From: Elysia crispata
Taxonomy: Eukaryota; Mollusca; Gastropoda; Plakobranchidae
Direction of reading: 5' to 3'
NCBI GenBank assembly: GCA_033675545.1
Contig: JAWDGP010006665.1
Coordinates: forward strand, 256,001 to 320,000
Length of the DNA stretch: 64,000 nt
Positions 11,701 to 24,409 of this stretch are shown piece by piece. The notes below the pieces were generated by a model. The model made no database searches and was not told the DNA's origin. It saw nothing but the letters and a program-made list of their open reading frames with translations. The translations under genes and the position numbers were made by a program. The stretch's first letter is position 1. Each line of letters starts with the position of its first letter.

Positions 11701-14254
11701 TTTTCTATATGCCTTCCCTATCTTTTTTTAACGGCTGTTATCATCTTATCTCTACCTTCTCTTCAGGCAGACTGGGTTGCACAGTTTTTTGCTGATTATT
11801 TTAAGCCTTACTTCTTTGATATATTGATTTTTATCTCTATTTTTTTTTTAATTGTGTTTCCTACCAGACATTTGATTGAATTTGTTTATTTTTTAAAAAA
11901 AGAAATATTGTCATATCAGCGTGCCTATCAATTTCTTAGTTTGGTTTTGTAATGCACTAGAAACTAATAACTTTTGAGAAGACTAAAAAGTATGCATATT
12001 TAAAAAAAATTAAATCTTTGAGAAGACTAAAAGAACATATAACAGGAACTTGGGTTCATGCAATATTTTAACTCAAAAGGTACGGAGGACCAGAGTGTAT
12101 GTGAGAGACACCTCAGTGGTCTCCCCTTATGCCCTGCTACTGTTTGGTGGTGCTATTGATGTCCAACACATCCAGAAACTTATCTCCCTTGATGGATGGA
12201 TCCGCTTCAGAGTAAGGGTCCTGCTTTATGTAGATAATGAGCTTTCCAAAGGAACCTCTTACAAGTAGAGTTGATGTTAAGAAAAAAGTTGTGAAAAAGA
12301 AAATGAATAAGCTTTAAGACTAACCTCATGGGACTGGTAATATAATTATAAATACAACACAATTTAAGTAATAGATATGTAGAAAATGTGACTCTGAAAT
12401 ATATTCTACTCATCTATTTAATTATTTTATGAGATTTTGAGTTATGCTGATAAAATTATGTTTACTTTAAACTTTGAGGATTAATTCAGAAGTATTTTAT
12501 ATTAAACAGAAAAGAAAACATCTCTCCCTCTTTTTGTAAACATTTGTAGCAAAGCGTATTTGATATGAATTGAGTTTTGCGAAAGCCACAAAGATAGTTA
12601 ATACTTTCAACTGGATCTCTTGTATCACTGCAGGCAGTGGCTCGAACTGGTGTTATCTTCAAAGAGTTGAGAATCCTTCTTAACTGTGTGCTCAGCCAGA
12701 AGTTGAGAGAGCCTGGCCTCAATATTACAGGTGTGTACATAACAACTAGTCATGTTTATAAGGATTTAGAAAGACCCTGTTATGCTACAATGTGACTGCA
12801 AGATTTGTTGCTCTTTTTTTTATTATTGGCCGTTATCTTTTGGTATTGTACAGAAAACTTTTCAAAATATGCTCAAATGCTCTTTTCTTTTTTTTTTTTT
12901 TTTGACACCTAACTTTATCAAGCAATACATGTTGCGAGTCATTTGTTGAATGCTGTCAGGCATGAAGCCCTGATTTTTTTGTACAGATGCTTCATGCTTA
13001 GCAACTTGGATGTTTACATTTGCTAACTGATGGGAAAGATCAATCACTTACACATAGCACATATACACTCATCAGTTAAAAATCAAATATGACCAACCAA
13101 TAGAATTATCCTTCTTGCTGTACAACCTCTCAGCTGTCAGCATATCCAATCTGATTTAATTCTTAAAGACAGAGAAGATTTGAATTTTGTTTACTCTGCT
13201 AATTTGACTTTTGAATTTGTCGATCCTGTTTTTTAAGACTTACAACTGAACTTCTTTGGGTTTTTTTTTAAGGCCATAAAAGATGCAGTAAACATAAAAA
13301 CTCTGGATCATTATCAGATAATTCCTCTATAGATCTAATCTGGACTTAGATCTAGATATCGATCTAATCTCACAGATTTCACCGATTCAGGAGCCGACTT
13401 TCAATTCTGCAACATCTTCTAAATTATTTTGTAAAAAAATGATGAGTAAATAATGAAAAAACAAAAATATTGACGCAGTGAGTCATTTATGATGTTACTA
13501 CATACTTATTATACACTGAACCTAAAGAAGCAAGGGTTGCAGGCGCCTTCACAACGAACTGTTAGATTGCCAGCAACAGATTGGGCCGTATCGAAAGTAA
13601 TCTCTGAGTAGACTCACAAATCTGTTCTTAGCTTTTTACAGTCAGGGGAAATTCTAATCAGACTTACACAACAGGAAAATATTTAATGGGAATGATAATT
13701 CAAAAGACAGTATTAAATTTCCCAGATGAAACACTTTTCATCAGCTGAACTGTTGACTTCAAACATTTTTTTTATTTTTCTTGGATTCAAGAAGCAATGG
13801 CCATATTAGTAAGGCTAGAATTATAACTCTAAAACCTCTGTCAGGAAGTGCCATTTAAATACATGTGTTCAGAACATTACTGGCAAGATTTTTTTAATGT
13901 CCCTTTTTTTTTCTGAGGAACCTAACATGGACAGGTCATGTACATAATCCTAAACAATCTTATGTATACTAGATGTGTGGAAAGCGTTCATGGGGACTCC
14001 ATTGGGTATCATCATTTTATGTCAAGGAATAGCATTCTGTGAGAAATTAAAGAATAATGTATGTGAGAAAAACAGACATATCATTAAATGATTGGTGTAG
14101 CTCATCCACTGCAGGATGATTTCAAATTTTATCGCAAGCCTTGTCAAGCAAACATTTTAATATATTAACTCATTGTTTTATATAATTAATATTTCCAGGC
14201 AGTCCAGTCATTACGTTACTGAGAGAGCTGATTCAAGCAGAGAGGACAAGATGA
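3185..14254 (+). CDS. DHX29: ATP-dependent RNA helicase DHX29-like, C-terminal 631 residues in 14 exons
   Basis: Fourteen exons join in frame (1,896 nt including TGA) into the C-terminal part of a DEAH/RHA helicase; the 5' half of the gene lies left of the window. Visible landmarks are motif IV region [11 protein letters not shown] (exon 4), motif [14 protein letters not shown] (exon 5), motif [10 protein letters not shown] (exon 6), then the winged-helix/HA2 ratchet region with [10 protein letters not shown] and [13 protein letters not shown] (exons 6-7) and the C-terminal OB-fold region including [10 protein letters not shown] and [11 protein letters not shown] (exons 11-12). These match the DHX29 subfamily rather than DHX9, DHX36 or DHX57. 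DHX29 binds the 40S subunit and promotes 43S scanning through structured 5' UTRs. All introns are GT-AG; exon-8 donor is weak. The antisense copia element lies upstream of the first exon seen here. Confidence 0.93.
3430..3540. repeat. Short tandem repeat, about 35 bp x 3, in a DHX29 intron
   Basis: Three imperfect units contain the words ctggtcatatgtgaag / ctggtcaatatgtgaag / ctggtcatt separated by ctctcaggg-like spacers. Confidence 0.6.
3899..3994 (+). other. DHX29: DHX29 exon b (residues 31-62)
   Basis: A 96-nt phase-0/0 exon between aaattcag and gtaatt. It encodes a poorly conserved acidic linker ([13 protein letters not shown]...). Confidence 0.85.
4650..4697. repeat. (AT)n microsatellite in a DHX29 intron
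   Basis: About 24 uninterrupted AT units. Confidence 0.95.
4877..4966 (+). other. DHX29: DHX29 exon c (residues 63-92)
   Basis: A 90-nt phase-0/0 exon after cctcag with donor gtgagt. It contains TDLSPDKY and RINLDLIS, which correspond to the start of the second RecA-like domain. Confidence 0.88.
5636..5794. repeat. Compound pyrimidine microsatellite (CCTCC, CTGT, GT, CT) in a DHX29 intron
   Basis: An ordered series of TCCC, CTGT, GT and CT tracts within one intron of DHX29. Its reading frames in both directions are pure low-complexity artefacts. Confidence 0.95.
6192..6331 (+). other. DHX29: DHX29 exon d (motif IV)
   Basis: A 140-nt exon between cttacag and gtaaga that ends at phase 2. It encodes [17 protein letters not shown], the motif IV region of DEAH helicases. 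Confidence 0.92.
6750..6812 (-). repeat. Possible tRNA-derived SINE head in a DHX29 intron
   Basis: On the minus strand the block holds an A-box-like TGGCTCAAGCAG (6794-6805) and, about 40 nt further, a B-box-like GGTTTGATTCC (6756-6766), at tRNA-like spacing. No poly(A) or other tail could be fixed, so the element's limits are unknown. Confidence 0.35.
6917..7090 (+). other. DHX29: DHX29 exon e (motif V)
   Basis: A 174-nt exon between tttcag and gtaaga, phase 2 on both sides. It encodes [15 protein letters not shown] and [19 protein letters not shown] (motif V). Confidence 0.95.
7383..7587 (+). other. DHX29: DHX29 exon f (motif VI)
   Basis: A 205-nt exon between ccccag and gtaggg that starts at phase 2 and ends at phase 0. 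It contains [20 protein letters not shown] (motif VI, arginine fingers) and [12 protein letters not shown] at the start of the HA2 region. Confidence 0.95.
8013..8237 (+). other. DHX29: DHX29 exon g (winged helix / HA2)
   Basis: A 225-nt phase-0/0 exon between cctcag and gtgagt. It encodes [19 protein letters not shown] and [19 protein letters not shown], the helicase-associated region. Confidence 0.95.
9243..9379 (+). other. DHX29: DHX29 exon h (HA2, weak donor)
   Basis: The exon begins after ttttcag and carries [16 protein letters not shown]. To join in frame with the next exon (giving ...FVG-WRKARQE) the donor must be the weak gttggt at 9380. The better-looking gtaact at 9384 would lead straight into a stop codon. 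Confidence 0.82.
9995..10085 (+). other. DHX29: DHX29 exon i
   Basis: A 91-nt exon between aactatag and gtaaat that encodes WRKARQE...[11 protein letters not shown]. It is too short and internal for a simple ORF search, but it fits the DHX29 alignment and restores phase 0. Confidence 0.88.
10527..10739 (+). other. DHX29: DHX29 exon j
   Basis: A 213-nt phase-0/0 exon between acaccag and gtttgc, [15 protein letters not shown] to [14 protein letters not shown]. The middle is a Ser-rich stretch that varies in length across the family. Confidence 0.9.
11331..11480 (+). other. DHX29: DHX29 exon k (OB-fold region)
   Basis: A 150-nt phase-0/0 exon between ccctcag and gtcagt, containing [10 protein letters not shown], typical of the C-terminal OB fold of DEAH helicases. 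Confidence 0.93.
11594..11664. repeat. Short tandem repeat, about 26 bp x 3, in a DHX29 intron
   Basis: Three units share aatatgatcacttgaaacaa, one with a 3-bp insertion. Confidence 0.7.
12080..12211 (+). other. DHX29: DHX29 exon l (OB-fold region)
   Basis: A 132-nt phase-0/0 exon between actcaaaag and gtaagg. It encodes [20 protein letters not shown] and ISLDGWIRF. Confidence 0.93.
12634..12730 (+). other. DHX29: DHX29 exon m
   Basis: A 97-nt exon between tgcag and gtgtgt that ends at phase 1. It encodes [20 protein letters not shown], equivalent to the last helical segment of DHX29. Confidence 0.9.
14199..14254 (+). other. DHX29: DHX29 terminal coding exon
   Basis: A 56-nt coding stretch after atttccag encodes [18 protein letters not shown] and then TGA. 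Its phase matches exon m exactly, and the family also ends in a short ITELIK-like helix. Confidence 0.88.
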
Positions 14255-15350
14255 CATCACTCAATGTTTTTGTGTTAACTGCTATGTACACTCATAATCT
14301 TTTTTGATTATGTGGAATATGTAGAAAAAAAATTAAAGCTGTCAGATAAGAGCCCAATGTTGATGTTAAACAAACTTTATGAAGTCCTAAAGCAGCCACA
14401 TTGTTGTTGCAGAAATATTACATCATTTATAGATACATAAATTATAAACTTGATGAAGTAATATTTTTTCTAGAAAGCCTTTTCCTAAGTATGTATGAAG
14501 CTACGCCATAAAATGAGATTTTTTGCGGAAGACGACTTCTTTGGAAAATGCCATTTTCCTGAAGACAGCTTGAAATCCTTGATATTTGAAGTCCTTTTAC
14601 TTCTGAAACAATATGAAAGTTGGTAATTAAATTTCAAGCTTTCTGCTACAATATTGTAACTATTGATTTGTGGTTTACAGAATGTTATTGGAGTAACCTG
14701 TCACAATATTTACTCTGTTAACCCTTCTTTTACCATGGCTATATACATAGTTATTTAACTGTTCCCTCTGATTACCTAACTAACTATTCCTTGAAAACCA
14801 GCCAATAGGCCATACTGAGCATTTTAATGAAAAACCATGTACTATTATAAGAGTTTTTAAAAAGTTAAATGGTGGATTTGTTTTATCTAGAGTATTTTTC
14901 TTTTTAAATTGAATGTAATTGTAAACTGTTTAAAAATAATTCTTGTTGCCTCTTTTGTTTAGAGACATTTTTTGCATTGGCTGCTGCTGGTAGAGGTATA
15001 ATACTATAACCGCAAAAGAAACATATTTAGGTCTAACAGGAAGATGATAAGTCATCCATTTCAATACTACGATTGGAAGCATAGTAAAGTAGTTCTACTC
15101 TCGAGGTTTGGTCAACAGGATTGTCGGTGACTTTCTTCTCAGTTTAATCTTGCCCTAAGTAACATAGCTCAGATTGATTTACATCTAATATCAATGACTC
15201 TAGATCCCGAACTTCTTCATCTTAATCTTGCTGAGTCTTTGCACTGTGTGTGCTAGATTCAGCTTTGTAGACACTGAGCACAGTCAACTCTCAACTTCAT
15301 ATATGTGTAATTTATTGACCTCTAACCTGATCTGAGCTTGAGGAAATAAA
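14255..15350 (+). other. DHX29: Probable DHX29 3' UTR
   Basis: About 1.1 kb of AT-rich non-coding DNA follows the stop codon. Candidate polyadenylation signals are an ATTAAA variant at 14332-14337 and AATAAA at 15345-15350. Which one is used cannot be told from sequence alone. Confidence 0.45.
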
Positions 15351-17062
15351 GACCAAAATGAAATTTTACCTTTCAACTACAATCTTAACATTTACATTTG
15401 TTTTACAATGGAACAAAATTTATGTTAAATAGGTAGAGCTAATTAAAAAGATAAAAATGAATATACTCTGGTGGGATCAGAATGTGCTTTAATTGTGTGT
15501 AAATTATATCTGGATGGTATTGAATGAAATTCAGGGGTTTGATCTAAATATAAGATTTAAGTGTGAAGATGCTTAGGGCCTTCAGGTAAGTAGTTGAAAT
15601 AATTTCCTGTTTTGGGAACATAAAAATATTGTTATCACAAATATTAGAGCTATTCTAGATCTCTTCTTTTTGAGAGTCTATTGTCATGACATGTATTGTA
15701 AAACTCATCATAAATGGGTTGTTTTTTTTGTTTGTTTTTGTTTTATGTTCTAATTTATTAACAAACTTTCAGGAGCATTGGTGAAGCAAATATCTCAAAT
15801 AAAGCAACTCTTTATAGTTACATGAAGATATAGACAACGAAAAAAAAGGAAAAAAATAGAGAGAAAAGAGAGGGATTGAAACAAAGATTTAAAAGAATGA
15901 CACGCATGAATTTAGCATTCTGACTCCTCTATGTTTCGCTCTATTCCGATAGATATTTGGTTACACATGTATGTCTGTTTCTTTGTTGGCTTAGGAGATG
16001 AATTGCGTTGTGCAGATGCCTCAATCAAAACGTTTCTATTACATTAAAACGGAAGTTATTAAACGCCTTGAATGTCTAATACTTAAATTACTTTGGATAC
16101 TTTTCGGTCGATTTTTTAAAAATAATCGTTAATTATTCGTGTGGGTGTGTGTGTGTGTGTGTGAGGGGGGGAGCGGAGAGAAAGAAGAAAATTTTAAAAA
16201 GATAATTATAATGTGAAACGAGTTAATTTTTTTCCAAAGATTTAATTTTTTTTTTTTTTTAAATATTCATACTTTTCATATTACTTTCCTCTTCATACAG
16301 TGCAAAAAACCAAGGTTACAATTTTGGTGATTTTATATTAATAAACGCAAAACTGTTTAACTTTCATAGCAAAAAAGCTCGCGCCAAACAATCGTAAGTC
16401 AAAATGATCAAAACTATGAGAATCTTCACTAGATACTTGTAGTAATGTTAATGCTGAGCACTGATGATGTAGGTTAAAGAGAAAAAAAATCTGGAGCAAA
16501 TTTTCCGTAAGCTTTAAATAATAGGCTATCACACGTTTCCAGAACAAATCACGACTGCTCCACTCATGCTTTTCATGAAAATCAGAGGGGAATGTTTTGA
16601 ATGAGTTTAACTGCATAAAATCTTTTGTTTGCGAAGAGAGCGGCTGGTTTTATTGTTTCATCCTTTCATCTGATCACCCGCAGAGCCTCAACTTTGCTTT
16701 ATGAAAACTCGTGTAGCCTAATCGTTTTTACAAGAATAAGAGAAACACGAAAAACGTCACGGGCGATACGGTATGTCATTAAAATCTTTTAATCTCTTGA
16801 AACGGGCATGCGTTTTATAGATACGGAGCAGTTACAGTTCGAATCAAGATATATACACAAGTCCTTGTTAAGCTGGCTGTGATAGAAACTACAGCGGCTT
16901 TACAAAATGTAAGATTAAAACAAACAGAATCAGACATAGGGAGAAAAAACTAAATGGATTATTTTTAAGGCAGCCACGGTCATTGGACTAAGAATTCAAG
17001 ATTAAAAAAAAAAAAAACTCGTTGCATCGATGGTATTATGACTATGCGGGTTTTTTTTTTCT
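15351..17062. other. Intergenic, no gene seen
   Basis: AT-rich DNA with short homopolymers and a small (GT)n tract near 16147-16163. The longest frames (for example 16338-16616, minus) show no domain, codon pattern or convincing splice context. Confidence 0.6.
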
Positions 17063-17700
17063 CAATTATCATAGACAAGCTGAAAACCCCGTTCTACATA
17101 CGTGACCCTGGTGTCAATTTGCCGAGGCTGGAGTGCGTATGTGTATTTAAAGACACATATAAAATGGTCTTGATATCTCTCCTTTTACTTGCATGATTCA
17201 GATATATGCCTCCACCTATCCATCTTTACCTAGAATCTAGATATCTCGATATTTCTAATTCTAAACACAAAATTTCAATGATTTTGCTATCAAGGAAATC
17301 GGTAATAATTCTCTTCTTTCCCAATCTGTTTTTTTACATCCTTTTAAACGCTTAATAGATTAGGAAGCTATGAATTTTCACGTTAAGTGCATAAAAGCGC
17401 ACTGCCTTGCGGGAATTCTTAGCCACGCAGTTATTTAAACCCAGATCTACACCTCGTCGATAGATAAAGATTTCCATTGTTAAAGAATGAAAAAAATGGC
17501 GCGCGAAATTTGTGATCGTAAGTTACTCTATGTTGAAACAAAGCCTTTTGGGAAAATCGAGGAAAGCAGTTTACGTTGATTTTTTAGGAATTAGAACCTG
17601 GCCACATGAATACTGTAGACGCCTGGAAAGTTTAAAAAAAATATGGGTTGGGTAATAAGGGAGGAATTCGCGAACAAAGCCTCACAAGTCCGCTTTAAAT
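17063..17700. repeat. Dispersed repeat, copy A (about 640 bp)
   Basis: This block is clearly similar to 27063-27692 along its whole length, including shared words such as gatatctctccttttactt, ctagaatctagatatctcga and agccacgcagttatttaaac. Both copies end at a TA-rich stretch, here the start of a long (TA)n microsatellite. I recognise no coding capacity and no family. Confidence 0.8.
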
Positions 17701-17708
17701 ATATATAC

Positions 17709-17789
<81 letters not shown>

Positions 17790-17800
17790 TATACATATAT
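17698..17800. repeat. (TA)n(CA)n microsatellite
   Basis: A long TA run followed by a CA run. It lies exactly at the end of dispersed repeat copy A. Confidence 0.95.
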
Positions 17801-17896
17801 CCTTAAATCTTCTCTCAAAATTACATTTTATTGCGAAGTCAACACAAATGATGAAACTTCAAAATACATGTAACAAAAAAAAAAGAGGTTGAGTTG

Positions 17897-17908
17897 ACAA
17901 TAATAATG

Positions 17909-17990
<82 letters not shown>
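17897..17990. repeat. (AAT)n microsatellite
   Basis: About 30 AAT units with few interruptions. Confidence 0.95.
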
Positions 17991-19150
17991 TAGTAAGCCA
18001 GAGAAAAAAATAACAATTGCACAAACGACATAAACATCAACAACAACAGCTACAGTATATTTGAGAAGACAATTTTCATGAACATTTTTGTCCAAGATAT
18101 ATTCAAATCATAGTTTTGAATGCTGGTATGGACAGATAAATAGTTGGAAACCGAACTATTCAAAAAAAAAATGTAGTTTTTCTTCGCTAACTTATGAACT
18201 GTTTTCTGCAAATTAGATTGCATGGCATCCAAAGATTCCACAGTCATTATTCGGAGGCGAGAGTGCTCTATAGATTATCTGCTGCTCTTTGATACATGCG
18301 CTCAGAAGTTGAAATATAATAATACAGTTATTGAGGCAAAATAGACGCTTGCTCGGTCCTCTATCTTCTTTACAAGGAAGCAAACTGCGTTGTTTTTTAA
18401 CAGACTGGGGGAAATCATAAGTTTTCAGCGAATTTTTTTTAAATGTAAGGTACCTGTATTAAGTTAAAAATAAACTTTAGATACACAATACTTTGGGCAT
18501 TTTTCGCTTGTTATTTATTGAAAAAGTTTTGCCAATCGTTTTAATATTTGACATATTTTTTTTTTACGATTTCTTAGTCAATACTGCTGATGCCAAATTA
18601 TTTGCTATACGGGTATTAAAGTTTCTACTTTTAATGAAACGTTATCACATTTCTCAAACCTGATTTCGATGCAGATAATAAAAGCTTTAGTTTTATCTTC
18701 ATGCAGTAATAGTCGATTTTCACTCTACAAAGCTATATCATAAGACTTTGTCATTATTTCATCTCGCAGAGTGAGGTCACACTGCTGCGTTAGTGTTAAA
18801 GGCAAGGTAATCTTCTCAGTAAAACCGATAACTCTTTGAGCAGGGAATACCATCGTAATGTATTTATAGTAGAAAGATTAATGCTTGCATCCACTCTCAA
18901 AACATATGAAATCGAAATAATTCCTGAAATCAGGGCATATTCAGGGATTTAAAACACTCTGTTCTTGTCAGAAGGTCAAAGATCATCTAGTGGTGGAGTG
19001 TTTAGGAATGGCTTCAAGATGTTCTTGACGGATTACGAGTTCAATGCTGCAGGGTGGGGTTGGAGTGAGGGCGAGTGAGGAAGAAGGGAGGGGCTATGTG
19101 ATAGAATCATCGCTGTCTAGTTTTTCGCTTTGCTCTTCAGTCACAGTAAC
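17991..19150. other. Intergenic, no gene seen
   Basis: Moderately AT-rich unique-looking DNA. No reading frame, RNA gene or repeat structure could be supported. Confidence 0.5.
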
Positions 19151-19480
19151 AACCGCATACAAAGGAAACAGGTTCCCCATAAGTCAATAACGTCATCTGT
19201 AAGATGGAAGTACTACCCACAGACATCTTTAAATTACAATTTATTCTTCTCACTTCATTGGCTGTGGATCTCTTCCAATTTATAATTCAAAGAGGGAGGA
19301 AGTGCCGTCTTTTCATTGGTTGATATTCTCAGAAAAGATGCAAAGTCTATCAAATACCGGTAACTGAGATGGGCGTTTAAAAGTCAATGATGTTTCAGAT
19401 AGACTTGCCAGTGAACGCCGCAGAGCCTAGCTCAGAGATCGCTCATCGCAGAAAGCCGAGTTTACTCTAAAGAAAAAAAA
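19150..19480 (+). promoter_or_regulatory. Promoter-like block without a recognised gene (tentative)
   Basis: The block holds a CRE-like aacgtca near 19189, CATTGG (inverted CCAAT) at 19256 and 19314, a CCAAT at 19275, and TTTAAAAG at 19376-19383 at a suitable distance before a locally GC-richer stretch around 19410-19460. A short ATG frame at about 19491 is followed by a gtacac donor-like site. No plus-strand gene follows in the window, so this may be chance. Confidence 0.2.
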
Positions 19481-19551
19481 AATGAGAATTCCTTTATCAG
19501 GTACACGTTAGGGACAAACTCTTAAAGTCTTTTGCCCCCTCTCCCCCCCAC

Positions 19552-20560
<1,009 letters not shown>

Positions 20561-20572
20561 GCTGTTGTTGTT

Positions 20573-20606
<34 letters not shown>

Positions 20607-20656
20607 TTGCTGTTGTTGTTGTTGTTGTTGCTGTTGTTGGTGCTGTTGTTGTTATT
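20561..20656. repeat. (TTG)n microsatellite, interrupted
   Basis: About 30 TTG units with a few GCT and TTA interruptions. Confidence 0.95.
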
Positions 20657-20769
20657 TTATCGGACAAAGGTGGACATAGTTTAATTTCCTAGGCAGATAG
20701 TGTCGTAAGAAAAGATTAAAGTGGAGCATTTCTGATTTTAAAAAGGTGTTATAGATGGGCGCTTCTAAT

Positions 20770-21014
<245 letters not shown>

Positions 21015-21190
21015 GTTTCTGTGAACAAAGAAGAATATGAAAGACATTTATTAAATATAATTTCTTAAACCTTGATATTATTTTATTAAAAAGTTTTCAT
21101 GTAACTACGTGGATTAAAAAAAATCTTTGGGAGAATTATAACTATTAAAAAAGCAATAAACATACATCTAAAACACGAATGATAAAAAAA

Positions 21191-21447
<257 letters not shown>

Positions 21448-22436
21448 TATTAATATTTAGAGATTAATGAGGAATTAGGCCTACATCTATAATACTTGAC
21501 GACCGTATGCCACACCAATCGTTTGTCGTGCGAATTGCCTCCAATAAGGTATCAATGATAGTACATGTACTGACGTACTGACGATTGAAAAAAAAAAATA
21601 AACAAAACACAAACCAAAGCTTGAAAACAAAATCAAATAGATTTTTTTTCTGGTATATCGACGTCGATAAAGTTTATTCGTGGACCATAATGGCTCATTT
21701 TCCAAGTAATTTTTTCAACGCCTTTAAAATTTTTTTTAGCTCTTCGTGACTGCCGTTCTACTGTTCAGACTAACCTCCCCTAGACTTCTACTCTCCAGGT
21801 TTCGTTTTCTTTTTCTCACTGGGTGATCATAGAAAAAAAAATGCAGAGTAATGTTGACAGTTAAACCTTGATTTTACAACAACAAAAATGTGTCGTTTTC
21901 AAATGAAGTTGATGTTGTCGGAAAGAGATATACAAATAAAACCAGAAAAAGTAACAACAAAAATCGTGGACATTGTAAAAGAAAGAAGGAAATGATTACA
22001 ATTTATAGACAATTAAAATGGCAAGGCCAACCAAGGGTTGTGGGAAATTGCATTTAAAAAATATCATTTTTTTCTCTTTCAACACAAGCAGGAAAAAATT
22101 GAATAGTGTAAAGAAGCGAAAATTTCCATTACATAGAAACAGAGTTTGGCGATTTATGATATACGAAAAAAGTGGCGGTCATTTAAAATATACAGAATGA
22201 AGCTAGTTCATGCTTTTCTCGTGTGAAAAATCTAAAGAGGAGTTTCATGGGATAAGTTGTGACACCAAATCACATTTGAGGAGCCAAATTATTTTAATTC
22301 AGACCAAATTAAAACTGAAAAAATGAATTGAACGACAAAGAAAAAAGAGCTTAGTGTTCTGGCATCCGACAACACAGGAACTAAATAATGCCTACAGAAA
22401 CTATAATATGCAGAAGTTACAGACTTGCTACTGTGT

Positions 22437-23507
22437 TCAGGGTTTCTCATACCCCTTGTCGCAGACAGATGGAGAAGGAGACGGCTGTACGCTCTGTCTG
22501 GCCCGCATTTTCTTCATCCTGTTAAAGTAATAAAGCAAAGAGGTGAGCACAACGCCCGTTACAAACAGCGCAACGGGCACACAGATGGCCACTATCGCTA
22601 TTTCATCTCTATTACTAGAGGTATGAGTGGCATTCGATATCGATTGTTGATTGCTTGAAAGATTCAAACTTGCTAGTCCTAGGCCAGGCATTATTGTTGG
22701 CATATTCGATGTTGAGAAAAGATTATTTGGCGTAGATGTTAAAATGTGTAATACTAGTAAAGGCCTCCTGGTCAAACTTCTTTGCGCGCGAGAAGACCTG
22801 AATGTGTTTAGCCTTTGCGTCGATGTAGTTAGTGTTGATGTAGGTTGTGTTGATGTAGTTACTGTCGATGTGGGAGGTGTCGATGTAGATATTGTCAATG
22901 CTACGTTGTTACAGTTTGGTCCCTGCCATCCTTTGGTGCAGTTCTTAGATCCATCAGGCAGACACGTGTATTGATGAGTTTGTCTGCAATACACGCTACA
23001 CGTAGGCCCGTGCCAAAAGAGGAAGCATTGGTGGAGGACATCAATACCTAATTCAGCATGCGTGTCTTTTAGAACGAGTGGTCTCCAGTGGTCGGTTGGG
23101 TGGTAGAAGGTATCCATCCAGTTTATGGCGAAACTGAATTCTGCGATTAATGCTTTACTGTTATGAGTGACTTCCTGCGCAAGAATCTCAAAATTTATGC
23201 CTGCTGGGGAAAACGAACTGAGAAAAACTTTTACATTGGAGGCTGCTGTTCCAGGAGTGTTACCAATCTGGGTTTGAAGAACGAACTCATTTTGGTCGAC
23301 CATAGTAGGTGTAGGGTCCTTAAAATAAGCATCACATGGTGTGCCGCCGACGTAAGTGGCGCAGGGCAGAAAGCTGGTATCACACTGGTCAGGGGAACAG
23401 TTTGGGGAAGTCAGACCAGAGTTATCACAGCAGGTACCGTCAGCCTGTGTCCCCAGGTAGTTGGTGTAGTTCCTGTACCTCAGTCCTGTCATCATGGATC
23501 TTTGGGC
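22437..23507 (-). other. DSL gene 1, exon 2
   Basis: The acceptor on the minus strand is ATCCCTCTTAAG, and the exon starts with codons for AQRSMMTG. It is 1,071 nt and ends with TGA at 22437-22439. Confidence 0.87.
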
Positions 23508-23910
23508 CTTAAGAGGGATAGAGGGCGCGGAGAAAGAGAGGAAAAAGCGAGTTTGCAAATACTTGTAGAAGGAAACAAAAGGACCTGTTAGACTGAACTG
23601 TTTTTTTTTTAAATATACGTTGCCTACTCAAAATTTCTGTAAAACTATTAAGGCCTAAATTCTTTAAATTGGTTGCTTGAGGCGCTTCGGCAAGAAATCT
23701 AGCTTGTATTGAATCAATAATAATTGTCTTACTGTTCAAGGTAATACAAAATGAGTCCTAAACGATCAATGTTTTTTCATAAACTCTTTAACGAATAAAA
23801 ATAATTAGATTTTTTACTATGTTAATATTTAAAGGGCTTCTCATGCCTTTAAAATTGTTTCGTGTGTTCAGTGGTAGGGAGGGGGGGGGGGGGGGAAGAG
23901 AGAGACAGAC

Positions 23911-23987
<77 letters not shown>

Positions 23988-24273
23988 ATGGATATCAGGG
24001 AAATAGGAAGCAGATAAATCATCAAAACAAGATATTAGTTATACAAAAACTCAGAGCGGATTCCTGGAAGCATTGCCACTAATATTCATATTTTATATTT
24101 CTAGAACAATTAATTTTTCCCACTAAATGCATATATATAGTTATTACTACAGGAGTTCAAACCAGTCAAACATTGTCACAAGTATATGTACGTTCCGAAA
24201 TTATACTCACATTATTAAACACTGTGAAAAAACTATAGAAAACAAAGTGCAATAACATATAAGGTATCTCCAT
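22437..24273 (-). CDS. DSL gene 1: mini Notch-ligand-like membrane protein without EGF, 377 aa, 2 exons
   Basis: Exon 1 (24211-24273) encodes a hydrophobic signal peptide of 21 residues; exon 2 (22437-23507) encodes the rest. Residues 22-160 form an MNNL-like module with GLRYRNYTN, the DGTCCD signature and a Cys pattern like that of Delta/Jagged N-termini. Residues 161-220 form a DSL domain, HWR...C182-X8-C-X3-C-X7-C-X7-C-X8-C220, including GW-Q-GP. Classical DSL domains have X11 where this has X7. No EGF follows. Instead there is a Ser/Thr-rich stalk with a 10-residue repeat (STxTTSTQPT), a transmembrane helix at about 324-349 and a short tail with KK and SPSPS. It is the most diverged of four tandem paralogs. 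The ATG at 23558 in front of exon 2 lies in the intron and is not used in this model. A cell-surface role in Notch-type signalling or recognition is inference. Confidence 0.88.
23879..23987. repeat. (G)n(AG)n microsatellite in the intron of DSL gene 1
   Basis: A run of about 15 G followed by AG repeats, inside the 703-bp intron. Confidence 0.95.
24211..24273 (-). other. DSL gene 1, exon 1 (signal peptide)
   Basis: Twenty-one codons, starting ATG at 24273 and ending at a GTGAGT donor in phase 0. The peptide begins MEIPYMLLHFVFYSFF, a typical signal sequence. Length, phase and position match exon 1 of the other three paralogs, which supports the assignment although the sequence itself has diverged. 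Confidence 0.75.
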
Positions 24274-24398
24274 AATCTTCAAAATAAGCAAAACGACGCA
24301 AAAGTTCCTACAAGAAAGGCTTTAGATTTAATATAAGACACACAAGTTTTAAGCGCAATGAACTTTCAAAAGGCAAGGATAAGTACTAGTTTCAAACG

Positions 24399-24406
24399 CT
24401 TTTATA
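24399..24406 (-). promoter_or_regulatory. TATA box of DSL gene 1
   Basis: TATAAAAG on the minus strand, about 126 bp upstream of the start codon. The same octamer occurs upstream of all four paralogs. Confidence 0.6.
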
Positions 24407-24409
24407 ATA

